DNA of 64,000 nt from Geobacter sp. (GTDB lineage: Bacteria; Desulfobacterota; Desulfuromonadia; Geobacterales; Geobacteraceae), in contig PJFC01000002.1 of assembly GCA_003574885.1 (NCBI GenBank), positions 1 through 64,000 of the forward strand, given 5' to 3'. Both the position numbers and the translations under genes were made by a program. The notes beneath the pieces were generated by a model that made no database searches, had not been told where the DNA came from, and worked only from the letters and a program-made list of their open reading frames with translations. Below, piece after piece: positions 54,997 to 63,181 of the stretch; position 1 is the first letter of the stretch; every line of letters begins with the position of its first letter.

Positions 54997-55203
54997 ATGG
55001 CAAGGGTAACTGTTGAAGATTGTCTGGAGAAGGTTGATAACCGTTTTCTGTTGGTGATGTTGGCATCGAAACGGGTGAAGCAGCTGTACAAGGGTGCCAA
55101 GCCCCTCATTGATAACCGGAGCAACAAGAACGTAGTCCTCTCCCTGCGGGAAATTGCCGCCGGGAAAGTCAGTTTCGAAATAACCTCTCGAAAAAGCCGT
55201 TAA
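54997..55203 (+). CDS. rpoZ: DNA-directed RNA polymerase omega subunit
   Basis: The 68-residue subunit helps assembly of RNA polymerase and forms part of the ppGpp site 1 in proteobacteria. [26 protein letters not shown] is the conserved N-terminus and [16 protein letters not shown] the conserved middle. AAAGGAG precedes the ATG. Its place between gmk and rel is typical. Confidence 0.95.
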   Translation: MARVTVEDCLEKVDNRFLLVMLASKRVKQLYKGAKPLIDNRSNKNVVLSLREIAAGKVSFEITSRKSR

Positions 55204-55217
55204 TTTCTCGGCATACC

Positions 55218-55251
55218 GGGGCTGGAGCGCGAGCGCTTCCGCCCTTTTTTT
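55218..55251 (+). terminator. Terminator-like hairpin between rpoZ and rel
   Basis: GGGGCTGGAGCGC, GA loop, GCGCTTCCGCCC form a GC-rich stem with small bulges, followed by seven T residues (55245-55251). It could end the gmk-rpoZ message or act as a partial terminator that lowers rel expression. Confidence 0.65.
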
Positions 55252-55287
55252 GTCTTCATTTTCCCCCTTTTCACCCAGGCTTGCCCC

Positions 55288-57438
55288 ATGATCAGGCTCA
55301 ACGACATTCTCGACAAGGTGACCGCCTACAACCCGTCCGCTGATCTGGATCTGGTGAGAAAGGCCTATGTCTTCTGCGCCAAGGTCCACCAAGGGCAGAC
55401 ACGCCTTTCGGGTGAGCCGTACCTCGTACACCCTATGGAGGTTGCAGCGCTCCTGGCTGATCTGCGGCTGGATGTGGCGACCGTGGTGACCGGTCTTCTC
55501 CACGATACCATCGAGGACACCCTTACTACCCACGAAGAGCTGGTGGCCAATTTCGGAGAAGAGGTGGCCAATCTGGTGGACGGGGTCACCAAGATCAGTA
55601 AGATCTACTTCAAGACCAAGGAAGAGAGCCAGGCGGAGAATTTCCGCAAGATGCTCCTCGCCATGGCCAACGATATCCGCGTCATTCTCGTCAAGCTTGC
55701 CGACCGTCTCCACAACATGCGCACCCTCCAGTATCAGCCGGAACCCAAGCAGCGGAGCATCGCCCGGGAGACGATGGATATCTACGCTCCCATTGCAAAC
55801 CGGCTCGGGATTTCCTGGATCAAGAGCGAACTGGAAGATCTTTCCTTCCGCTACCAGGACCCGCAGATCTACTATGACCTGGCTTCAAAGGTGACGAAAA
55901 AGAAAAAGGAGCGGGAGACTTTCGTCGAGGAAGTACGGGACATCATAGCCGCTAAGCTTGATGAACATGAGATCAAGGGTGAGGTTTCAGGGCGGAGCAA
56001 GCATCTCTACTCTATCCACCGCAAGATGGAGAACCGTAACGTCGATATCGATCAGATCTACGACCTGATCGCGATCCGCATACTGGTAGACGACATCCGT
56101 GAATGCTACGAGGTGCTTGGGATCATCCACTCAACCTGGAAGCCTGTCCCTGGCCGTTTCAAGGATTACATCGCCATGCCGAAGGGGAACATGTACCAGT
56201 CCCTTCATACCACCGTCATCGGCCCCTTCGGGGAGCGGATGGAGGTGCAGATACGAACCTTTGAGATGCACCGGGTTGCCGAGGCGGGGATTGCGGCCCA
56301 CTGGAAGTACAAGGAAGGGAAAGGTTACGACGAGAAGGACATCAGGCGCTTCGCCTGGCTCCGCCAGCTCCTGGAATGGCAGCAGGAGCTCCAGGACTCA
56401 CGGGAGTTCATGGATACGGTCAAGGTGGAACTTTTCCCTGAAGAGGTCTACGTCTTCACTCCCAAAGGGGATGTAAAGGGGTTCCCCAAGGGGTCGACTC
56501 CCATCGATTTTGCCTACAGCGTCCATACAGACGTGGGACACCGCTGCGTCGGGGCCAAGGTGAACGGCAAGCTTGTCCCCCTCAAGTATGAGCTGAAGAC
56601 CGGCGAGATCGTCGAGGTTGTCACATCGCCCCACCATACTCCGAGCAAGGACTGGCTGAAGATAGTCAAAAGTTCCCGTGCCCGGAACAAGATTCGGGGG
56701 TGGATCAAGACCGAGGAGCGGAAGAGGAGCATCACCCTCGGTCACGAGATTGCCGAAAAGGAGTTTCGCCGCTATTCCCTCAACTACGGAAAGCTTCTCA
56801 AGAGTGGCGAATTGAAGAAGGTGGCTGCTGAGTTTGGTTTTGTCCACGAGGATGACCTGCTGGCCGCTGTAGGCTACGGCAAACTCTCGATCAATCAGCT
56901 GCTTGGGAAGCTGATTCCGGCGGAACGGTTAGAGCAGCATCAGGAACGCAAGGAGACCCGTCTCGGCAAGGTTTTCGACAAGCTGACCAGAAAGTCGTCA
57001 AGTGCCATAAGTATCAGCGGTGTGGAGGACGTGCTGGTCCGCTTCGGCAAGTGCTGCAATCCCGTCCCCGGCGACGACATCATCGGTTTCATTACCCGCG
57101 GGCGGGGGGTTACGGTGCATACTGCCGACTGCCAGCTCGCCCTGGAGAGCGATCCCGAGCGGCGCATCGACGTTACCTGGGAGAAGGCCAAGCGGTCCGC
57201 CCTGCCGGTCAAGATCCGGGTTTTCTGCCATGACCAGAAGGGGATACTGGCCGGCATCTCCCAGGCCATCGCCAACAGTGAATCAAACATCACCAGCGCC
57301 TCCATCCAGAGCACCGTGGACAAGCGGGGAGTGAACCTGTTCGAGGTGGAGGTCACGGACCTGGACCACCTGAAGCGGGTGCTGACGAGTATTATGAAGG
57401 TTGAAGGGGTTATCAAGGCGGAACGCATCAAAAGCTAG
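55288..57438 (+). CDS. rel: Bifunctional (p)ppGpp synthetase/hydrolase Rel
   Basis: 716 residues. The HD hydrolase domain (about 20-180) keeps HDTIEDT at 72-78. The synthetase domain (about 235-345) has GRSKHLYSIHRKM, YDLIAIRILVDD, the RFKDYIAMPKGN loop (RxKD form of bifunctional enzymes) and EVQIRTFEMH. TGS follows (about 380-445) and a C-terminal ACT domain (about 640-716). Both activities should therefore be present. GTP-derived alarmone made here acts on RNA polymerase, whose omega subunit is encoded just upstream. Confidence 0.95.
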   Translation: MIRLNDILDKVTAYNPSADLDLVRKAYVFCAKVHQGQTRLSGEPYLVHPMEVAALLADLRLDVATVVTGLLHDTIEDTLTTHEELVANFGEEVANLVDGVTKISKIYFKTKEESQAENFRKMLLAMANDIRVILVKLADRLHNMRTLQYQPEPKQRSIARETMDIYAPIANRLGISWIKSELEDLSFRYQDPQIYYDLASKVTKKKKERETFVEEVRDIIAAKLDEHEIKGEVSGRSKHLYSIHRKMENRNVDIDQIYDLIAIRILVDDIRECYEVLGIIHSTWKPVPGRFKDYIAMPKGNMYQSLHTTVIGPFGERMEVQIRTFEMHRVAEAGIAAHWKYKEGKGYDEKDIRRFAWLRQLLEWQQELQDSREFMDTVKVELFPEEVYVFTPKGDVKGFPKGSTPIDFAYSVHTDVGHRCVGAKVNGKLVPLKYELKTGEIVEVVTSPHHTPSKDWLKIVKSSRARNKIRGWIKTEERKRSITLGHEIAEKEFRRYSLNYGKLLKSGELKKVAAEFGFVHEDDLLAAVGYGKLSINQLLGKLIPAERLEQHQERKETRLGKVFDKLTRKSSSAISISGVEDVLVRFGKCCNPVPGDDIIGFITRGRGVTVHTADCQLALESDPERRIDVTWEKAKRSALPVKIRVFCHDQKGILAGISQAIANSESNITSASIQSTVDKRGVNLFEVEVTDLDHLKRVLTSIMKVEGVIKAERIKS

Positions 57439-57439
57439 T

Positions 57440-57570
57440 GAGGGAAACGCCACTTTTCCGCAATCTCAGCGTTGCCCTGCACAGCTCCTTGTGCGGCGTA
57501 CCAGATGTACGCCTCCGCGTCGCTGCTTGTGCGCCTTGACCTTGCAAAAAATTGACGTTTCCTGAAACGT
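57440..57570. repeat. Palindromic intergenic repeat between rel and ridA
   Basis: The centre is GGCGTAC-CAGAT-GTACGCC. The outer ends GGAAACG (about 57443) and CGTTTCC (about 57554-57560) pair, with further imperfect arms between. The central TTGTGCGGCGTACC...GTACGCCTCCGCG block is shared almost unchanged with the element at 58987-59168. Confidence 0.65.
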
Positions 57571-57586
57571 TGAAAGGGGATGTGCT

Positions 57587-57967
57587 ATGAAGGCAATCAT
57601 TGCGACTGACAAGGCGCCGCAGGCGATCGGGCCCTATTCCCAGGCCGTGAAGGCGGGCGGGCTGCTCTTTCTATCCGGACAGATACCGCTCGACCCTGCT
57701 ACCGGCGTTCTCCGGCAGGGTGACATAACGGTTCAGGCAGAGCTTGTCATGGAAAACATCGGTGCGGTGCTTGCGGCTGCAGGGCTCGGCTTCGACGATG
57801 TGGTGAAAAGCACGATCTTCCTCACCGACCTGGCCAACTTCTCTGTGGTTAATGAGATTTACGGCAGGAGATTCGGCGCAGAGCCGCCGGCCCGCTCTAC
57901 GGTTGAGGTGAAGGGGTTGCCGCGGGGGGCCGGGGTGGAGATCGAAGTTATCGCTCTGGCGCGCTGA
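57587..57967 (+). CDS. ridA: 2-iminobutanoate/2-iminopropanoate deaminase RidA
   Basis: Hydrolyses reactive enamine/imine products of PLP enzymes. 126 residues with the YjgF/RidA signature: AIGPYSQAVKAGGLLFLSGQIPLDP at the N-terminus, the conserved Arg in PPARSTVEVKGLPRGAGVEIEVIA. AAAGGGG precedes the ATG. Confidence 0.94.
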   Translation: MKAIIATDKAPQAIGPYSQAVKAGGLLFLSGQIPLDPATGVLRQGDITVQAELVMENIGAVLAAAGLGFDDVVKSTIFLTDLANFSVVNEIYGRRFGAEPPARSTVEVKGLPRGAGVEIEVIALAR

Positions 57968-57996
57968 CGGTTCAAGGTCCTACGTTCAAAGACAAA

Positions 57997-58026
57997 AAGC
58001 CGCTAACGCACGGGGCGTTGCGGCTT
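57997..58026 (-). terminator. Intrinsic terminator of rpmB
   Basis: AAGCCGCTAACGC (57997-58009) and GCGTTGCGGCTT (58015-58026) form a 12-bp stem with one bulge. On the minus strand the stem is followed by TTTTTGTC, so it ends the rpmB message. Flanking GGTTCAAGG/CCTTGAACC copies add an outer inverted repeat. Confidence 0.75.
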
Positions 58027-58073
58027 CAGGTGGGTGTAACCTTGAACCTCGAACTTGGAACGTTGAACCGGTT

Positions 58074-58265
58074 TTAGAGCGCCTTGACAACGTGACCCGA
58101 ACGAATGCAGCGGGTACAGACCTTGATGCTCTTCACACTGCCGTTCCGGATCGCCTTGATCTTCTGCAGATTGGGATGCCAGGTACGGCGGGTCTTGTTG
58201 TTGGCGTGGCTGACGTTATTACCGAAGCTGGGGCCTTTACCACAGATTTCGCATACTTTGGACAT
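58074..58265 (-). CDS. rpmB: 50S ribosomal protein L28
   Basis: 63 residues, starting [21 protein letters not shown]. It has two cysteine pairs, CEIC and CTRC, so it is the zinc-binding (C+) form. The ATG at 58263-58265 has GGAGG 9 bases upstream; an in-frame extension to 58295 is rejected. It is transcribed alone, divergently from the next gene. Confidence 0.95.
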   Translation of the reverse strand: MSKVCEICGKGPSFGNNVSHANNKTRRTWHPNLQKIKAIRNGSVKSIKVCTRCIRSGHVVKAL

Positions 58266-58376
58266 GGGATCGTTCCTCCGTTTGAACTGAAGCACTAACT
58301 TTTACCAGATTGTTGGCCGATGCGCAAGAAAAAAGTTACTGGCAATTGGATTTTCGTGGCAAGGATAGGGGCAGCA

Positions 58377-58985
58377 ATGACCGTAGTTAAGGGGCTTTTT
58401 TCGCTCTTCGTTATCTTTCTGGTGATTCTGGCGGTCCTGTTCGTTGATTTTGCCTACAAGACCTTCTCCCTCCGCCCACGCATGGTCAAGGCCGATGCCA
58501 TCGTGGTGCTCACGGGGGGGAGGGGACGGGTCGAGGAAGGGATCCGGCTCTATCGGGACAATCAGGCCCGCTGGCTTTTTCTCGTCGGGGTAGATCCGTC
58601 GGTGCGCAAGGGGGAGTTGTTCAGGGAACAGCCGGGACTGCGGAACGGTGAAGGGGTCATACTTGAGAAGGTGTCCCGCAATACTCTTGAAAACGCGATC
58701 TACGCCCGGGAACTGGTCGTCAGGCACCAGATCCGCTCCCTGAAGCTCATAACCTCTCGCTACCACATGAAGCGGGCCACCCTCATCTTCCGCAGCGTTC
58801 TCCCGAAGGAGGTCACCATCTATCCCTACCCGGTGGACAGCAGCAATTTGAAGGAGGCTTGGTGGAACGACGGCGGCAGCTTCCGCCTTCTTTTTACCGA
58901 ATTTTACAAGTATTGCCTGTTCCGCGTTTTTTTCCTCTTCGGATCCGGCGAACTGCGGCCGATGCAGCCGGTCGCCGGCCTCTAG
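58377..58985 (+). CDS. YdcF/SanA/ElyC-like membrane protein, DUF218 family
   Basis: 202 residues from the ATG at 58377. One N-terminal membrane helix (GLFSLFVIFLVILAVLFVDFA) anchors a DUF218 domain: ADAIVVLTGGRGRVEEGIRLY, the acidic ENAIYARELV and TSRYHMKRATLIFR. The family acts in cell envelope maintenance in some bacteria, with no defined reaction. An earlier in-frame ATG at 58320 lacks a ribosome binding site and adds codons such as AGG and ATA, so it is less likely but possible. Confidence 0.8.
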   Translation: MTVVKGLFSLFVIFLVILAVLFVDFAYKTFSLRPRMVKADAIVVLTGGRGRVEEGIRLYRDNQARWLFLVGVDPSVRKGELFREQPGLRNGEGVILEKVSRNTLENAIYARELVVRHQIRSLKLITSRYHMKRATLIFRSVLPKEVTIYPYPVDSSNLKEAWWNDGGSFRLLFTEFYKYCLFRVFFLFGSGELRPMQPVAGL

Positions 58986-58986
58986 C

Positions 58987-59168
58987 CAGTTTCCATCCGG
59001 AAACGGTTCTTTTCCGCCTTGGCGGCGTCAACCATCGGGTTTGCTTGTGCGGCGTACCAACGTACGCCTCCGCGCAATCCCTCGTTTTCCTTGCCAGAAC
59101 GAAAAACGCCTCGTTTTCAAATTGGAAACCTATAGTGTCACATCCAAAGTTTCCGGATGGACACTAGC
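58987..59168. repeat. Palindromic intergenic repeat downstream of the ydcF-like gene
   Basis: Outer arms CATCCGGAAAC (about 58991-59004) and GTTTCCGGATG (about 59149-59159) are perfectly complementary. The central hairpin is GGCGTAC-CAAC-GTACGCC, preceded by TTGTGC as in the element at 57440-57570. Together with the terminator that follows, this fills the 329-base gap; no gene is seen. Confidence 0.7.
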
Positions 59169-59234
59169 CGGCATATTGCAAAAATAACCATTGCCGTCGA
59201 CGACACAAGATGCTATTTTATAACTGTTTCTGCA

Positions 59235-59264
59235 CCACAGGGACCTTCCCTGTGGTTTTTTATT
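59235..59264 (+). terminator. Strong intrinsic terminator/attenuator upstream of the ABC-F gene
   Basis: CCACAGGGA (59235-59243) and TCCCTGTGG (59247-59255) form a perfect 9-bp stem with a 3-base loop, followed by TTTTTTATT. It is about 50 bases before the ABC-F start, and no other gene ends nearby (the ydcF-like stop is 250 bases away). It may end read-through from the left, or act as an attenuator in the ABC-F leader. Confidence 0.75.
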
Positions 59265-59314
59265 GTCGCGCGGGTTTCACGGCCAGTCCACAACGAACGG
59301 GAGTTTTCCAAAGC

Positions 59315-60952
59315 ATGATTACGGCAACGAATGTTTCACTTTCCTATGGCAAACGTGTTCTCTTCAAGGATGTCACCATCAAATTCACGCCGGGCAACTG
59401 CTACGGCCTGATTGGCGCCAATGGTGCCGGCAAGTCAACCTTTCTCAAGATCCTTTCCGGGGAGATCTCACCGGACAAGGGTGATATCGGTATGGGAGCC
59501 CGGGAACGGCTGGCAGTTCTGCGCCAGGACCAGTTCGCCTTTGATGAGGAGACAGTCTTTAATACTGTCATAATGGGACACAAGCGGCTCTACGACGTTA
59601 TGGCTGAGCGTGAGGCGATCTACTCAAAGGCAGATTTCAGCGAGGCGGACGGTGTCCGTTCGGCTGAACTGGAGGCAGAATTCGCCGAAATGAACGGCTA
59701 CGAGGTAGAATCCGAGGCGGCGGTGCTCCTGAACGGCCTCGGCATCCCCGAAGAACTGCGCCATAAAAAGATGAAGGAACTGGAGGGTGGGGACAAGGTC
59801 CGGGTTCTGCTGGCCCAGGCCCTCTTCGGTAACCCTGACGTGCTGCTCCTGGACGAACCGACCAACAACCTGGACCTGAAGTCCATCTCCTGGCTGGAGG
59901 ATTTTCTCTACCGCTTCTCCAATACGGTGATCGTTGTCTCCCATGACCGCCATTTCCTGAACCAGGTCTGTACCCATACCGCAGACATCGACTTCGGTCG
60001 CATTCAGGTCTACGTCGGGAATTACGATTTCTGGTACCACGCCAGCCAGTTGACCCTGAAACAGAAGCAGAACGAGAACCGCAAGGTTGCCGAGAAGGCC
60101 GCCGAATTGAAGGAATTCATCCAGCGGTTCAGTTCCAATGCCTCGAAGGCGAAGCAGGCCACCTCGCGCAAGAAGCTCCTGGACAAGATGACCCTGGAGG
60201 AGATGCCGGTCTCGTCGCGCAAGTATCCCCACATCGTGTTCAAGCCGGAGCGACCCTGCGGCGATATTATCCTGGAGGTTTCGGGGTTGACCAAGGCGAT
60301 CGACGGCGTTAAGGTGCTGGACAACTTCCACCTGATCGTACGTAAGGGGGATAAGATCGCCTTCGTCGGCGGGAGCAGTCTGGCCCGTACGACTCTGTTC
60401 CAGATCCTGGCCGGCGAGTTGAAGCCGGACTCCGGCACGTTCCGCTGGGGGGTTACCATAACAAACGCCTACTTCCCCAAAGAGAACGGCGCCTACTTCG
60501 ACAAGGAGATGACCCTGATCGAGTGGCTTGGGCAGTACTCTCCCCCGACCGAAGGGGAAACCTTTGCCCGTGGCTTCCTGGGGCGGATGCTTTTCTCGGG
60601 GGAAGAGGCGATGAAAAAAACCACCGTCCTCTCCGGTGGGGAGCGGGTGCGTTGCATGCTTTCCCGCATGATGCTCACTGGCGCCAATGCCCTGATTCTT
60701 GATGAGCCAACCAACCACCTGGACCTGGAATCGATCACCGCCCTGAATGACGGGCTGATCGCCTACAGCGAGGTGATCCTCTTCGCCTCCCATGATCATG
60801 AGTTTGTCGCCACTCTGGCTAACCGCATCGTCGAAATCGCCCCTCGCGGCGTGATCGACCGGGTGATGACCTTCGACGAATATCTGGAGAGTGCGGAAGT
60901 TGCGGCCGAGCGGGACGAGCTGTATCACGGCCACGCTGAGCCGAGTCTCTAA
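59315..60952 (+). CDS. ABC-F family ATPase (YbiT/YkpA-like)
   Basis: 545-residue soluble protein with two ATPase domains, likely acting on the ribosome E site. Domain 1 has Walker A GANGAGKST and LLLDEPTNNLD, but its signature is LEGGDK. Domain 2 has signature LSGGERVRCMLSRMML and LILDEPTNHLD, but its Walker A reads GGSSLARTT, with Arg in place of the invariant Lys. One composite ATP site is thus canonical and the other degenerate. The linker (about 235-320) is the short ABC-F kind. The ATG at 59315 gives the family N-terminus MITATNVSLSYG; GGGAG lies 11 bases upstream. No membrane helices, so not a transporter. Confidence 0.9.
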   Translation: MITATNVSLSYGKRVLFKDVTIKFTPGNCYGLIGANGAGKSTFLKILSGEISPDKGDIGMGARERLAVLRQDQFAFDEETVFNTVIMGHKRLYDVMAEREAIYSKADFSEADGVRSAELEAEFAEMNGYEVESEAAVLLNGLGIPEELRHKKMKELEGGDKVRVLLAQALFGNPDVLLLDEPTNNLDLKSISWLEDFLYRFSNTVIVVSHDRHFLNQVCTHTADIDFGRIQVYVGNYDFWYHASQLTLKQKQNENRKVAEKAAELKEFIQRFSSNASKAKQATSRKKLLDKMTLEEMPVSSRKYPHIVFKPERPCGDIILEVSGLTKAIDGVKVLDNFHLIVRKGDKIAFVGGSSLARTTLFQILAGELKPDSGTFRWGVTITNAYFPKENGAYFDKEMTLIEWLGQYSPPTEGETFARGFLGRMLFSGEEAMKKTTVLSGGERVRCMLSRMMLTGANALILDEPTNHLDLESITALNDGLIAYSEVILFASHDHEFVATLANRIVEIAPRGVIDRVMTFDEYLESAEVAAERDELYHGHAEPSL

Positions 60953-60987
60953 GGATTTCATTAATGAACCAACGAAAGGACGTTATC

Positions 60988-61422
60988 ATGACCGAACTGG
61001 ACCGGGCACTGGAGACCCTGCACCAGGATATTGACAACCCAAAGAACCAGTCTGCATTTTACGATCTCTTCCTCAATGCCACGTTTTTCGTCCCGACCCT
61101 GGATGAGAAGGGGGCGAAGGAAGCAGGCGCAGAGGGTACGGACGGACAGGTGCTGCCGCTGATTATCGAGGCGGAGGGGAACGACTACCTGATGCTCTTC
61201 GACAGCGAGGAGCGCCTGCATGCCTGGGCACAGGAGAAGGTTAAGAGTGTCGCGGTGCCGGGGCACGCTCTTGCCGCCACGACTGAACCTCCGCTGCACT
61301 GGGCGCTGAATGTGGGCACCCCCTACTCCAAACAGTTTCTTCCCGATGAAATTGCCTGGTTGAGGGATGTGGTTGAACGCTGTACTGCCGAAGCGGCCAA
61401 AGGGACTGAAGAAGAGGGATAA
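60988..61422 (+). CDS. SseB-like protein
   Basis: 144 residues. The N-terminal NQSAFYDLFLNATFFVP, the LPLIIEAEGNDYLMLFDSEERLHAW middle and the C-terminal PYSKQFLPDEIAWL segment match the SseB N-terminal domain family of unclear cytoplasmic function. The ATG at 60988 is chosen because AAAGGA lies 8 bases upstream; the ATG at 60964 lacks a site. It follows the ABC-F gene after 35 bases and probably shares its message. No further gene is visible between 61423 and 61588. Confidence 0.8.
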   Translation: MTELDRALETLHQDIDNPKNQSAFYDLFLNATFFVPTLDEKGAKEAGAEGTDGQVLPLIIEAEGNDYLMLFDSEERLHAWAQEKVKSVAVPGHALAATTEPPLHWALNVGTPYSKQFLPDEIAWLRDVVERCTAEAAKGTEEEG

Positions 61423-61588
61423 AAATAACCCCAATTGTACACGGGAAAAGCGGATAACATCTGATTTAGGCGGATGATCCCTGGATTTTGGATGTAAACC
61501 GAAAGGTTGGTTGAGGTTGTGACTGTAATCCGCAGTTATCCTGATTTTTTCCGACGTTTCCGTGTCCCAAATGTTTTTTCAAGATAAC

Positions 61589-61620
61589 AAAAGGCCGGGG
61601 AATGGTTCCCCCGGCCTTTT
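61589..61620. terminator. Bidirectional terminator between the SseB-like gene and metG
   Basis: AAAAGGCCGGGG (61589-61600) and CCCCGGCCTTTT (61609-61620) are perfectly complementary over 12 bases with an 8-base loop. Because the arms begin with A and end with T, it works on both strands. It separates two convergent genes. Confidence 0.85.
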
Positions 61621-61651
61621 GCGTTGTAGCACTTCGGGATGTCTCCCGCTG

Positions 61652-63181
61652 TTACTCCGCCTTTTCCTCGATCCGCGGGAACAGCGCCTCGGCCTTGGTG
61701 ATGGCGGTGCCGGCCTTGAGCCCACCCCATTGCAGGTCGGCCTCGGTCGGCGTCTGTTCCCACGCCAGGTAGGCAAGGGCCTTTGCCGCAGTCCGTGGCA
61801 TGAAGGCGGTCAGCAGGGTGTGGACGATCCGCTGGGACTCCAGCAGGCAGTACATGACCGTGGCGAGCCGCTCCTTCTGGGCCGGGTCCTTGGCCAGTGT
61901 CCAGGGGGCGGTGGCATCGATGTACTTGTTCCCCGCCGAGATGACTTCCCATATCTGCTGCAGCGCCTTGCTGAAGGCGAGCTCGTCCATACAGGTGTCC
62001 ACCTGTTTCACCATCGCTTCGGTTTTGGCGCGGTAGGCCTCGTCCTGCTCCGTCAACGCCCCCGGCTCCTGAACGATGCCGTCGAAGTACTTGTTCACCA
62101 TGGCGGTGGAGCGATTAAGCAGGTTTCCCAGGTCGTTGGCCAGGTCAGAGTTGATCCTGTTGACGAGGGCGGTATGGGAAAAGTCGCCGTCCAGGCCGAA
62201 GGGGACCTCCCGGAGGAGGAAATAGCGGACGGCATCCACCCCGTAACGGTCGATGAGCATGTTGGGCTCCACTACGTTCTGGAGGCTCTTGCTCATTTTC
62301 TGCCCTTCAACGGTCCACCAGCCGTGGGCGAAGACTTTCTTCGGCAGGGGAAGTCCGGCTGCCATAAGGAAGGTGGGCCAGTAGACGGCGTGGAAGCGGA
62401 GGATGTCCTTGCCGATGAGATGCGCATCCACCGGCCAGAAGGTACCGAAGTTCCCCGTTTCGTCCGGGTATCCAAGGGCGGTTATGTAGTTGGTGAGGGC
62501 GTCGAACCAGACGTAAATGACATGTTTCTCGTTACCTGGCACCGGAATCCCCCAGGAGAATGAGGTGCGGGAGATGGAGAGGTCGCGCAGCCCCTCCCGG
62601 ACGAAGGAGAGTATTTCGTTGCGCCGGGATTTGGGTTGGATGAAGTCGGGGTTGGCCTCGATGTGGGCCAGGAGTTGTTCCTGGTACTTGCTCATCCGGA
62701 AGAAATAGGATTCCTCCTTCAGTTTCTCCGTGGGACGATTGCAGTCGGGACATTTGAAGTCGATGAGCTGGGTCTCGGTCCAGAATGTTTCGCAGGGAGT
62801 GCAGTACCAGTCCTCATACTCCCCAAGGTAGATATCCCCCTGGGCCAGGACCTTTTCGAACAGGTGGGTGACCCCTCTTTTGTGGCGCTCCTGGGTGGTG
62901 CGGATGAAGTCAGTGTAGGATACGTCAAGTTTTTCCCAGAGGGACTGGAACCGCTTGACTACCCGGTCTGCCAGCTCAAGGGGGGTCTCTCCGGCGGTGT
63001 TGGCGGCCTTTTCTACTTTCTGGCCATGTTCGTCGGTGCCGGTCAGGAAAAAGACCTCGTATCCCTGGAGCTTTTTATAGCGTGACAGGACGTCGGCGGC
63101 CAGTGTGGTGTAGGCATGGCCGATGTGGGGGACATCGTTGACATAGTAGATGGGTGTGGTGACGTAAAATGTCCGGCTCAT
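61652..63181 (-). CDS. metG: Methionyl-tRNA synthetase
   Basis: 509 residues. The class I HIGH motif is in YVNDVPHIGHAYTTL and KMSKS in EGQKMSKSLQNVV. A zinc knuckle is made by two pairs, CTPC and CPDC. The C-terminal anticodon-binding helices end the protein; the tRNA-binding (EMAP-like) domain found in longer MetRS is absent. AAGGAG lies 6 bases before the ATG at 63181. The start overlaps the ricT stop by 4 bases, so the two are translationally coupled. Confidence 0.95.
   Translation of the reverse strand: MSRTFYVTTPIYYVNDVPHIGHAYTTLAADVLSRYKKLQGYEVFFLTGTDEHGQKVEKAANTAGETPLELADRVVKRFQSLWEKLDVSYTDFIRTTQERHKRGVTHLFEKVLAQGDIYLGEYEDWYCTPCETFWTETQLIDFKCPDCNRPTEKLKEESYFFRMSKYQEQLLAHIEANPDFIQPKSRRNEILSFVREGLRDLSISRTSFSWGIPVPGNEKHVIYVWFDALTNYITALGYPDETGNFGTFWPVDAHLIGKDILRFHAVYWPTFLMAAGLPLPKKVFAHGWWTVEGQKMSKSLQNVVEPNMLIDRYGVDAVRYFLLREVPFGLDGDFSHTALVNRINSDLANDLGNLLNRSTAMVNKYFDGIVQEPGALTEQDEAYRAKTEAMVKQVDTCMDELAFSKALQQIWEVISAGNKYIDATAPWTLAKDPAQKERLATVMYCLLESQRIVHTLLTAFMPRTAAKALAYLAWEQTPTEADLQWGGLKAGTAITKAEALFPRIEEKAE

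Noticed and set aside
59624-60961. 445-codon minus-strand frame opposite the ABC-F gene
   Set aside because: Long only because GC-rich codons avoid stops in this frame; ABC-F motifs on the plus strand are decisive.
61562-62563. 333-codon plus-strand frame opposite metG
   Set aside because: Starts inside the metG terminator and has no family features.
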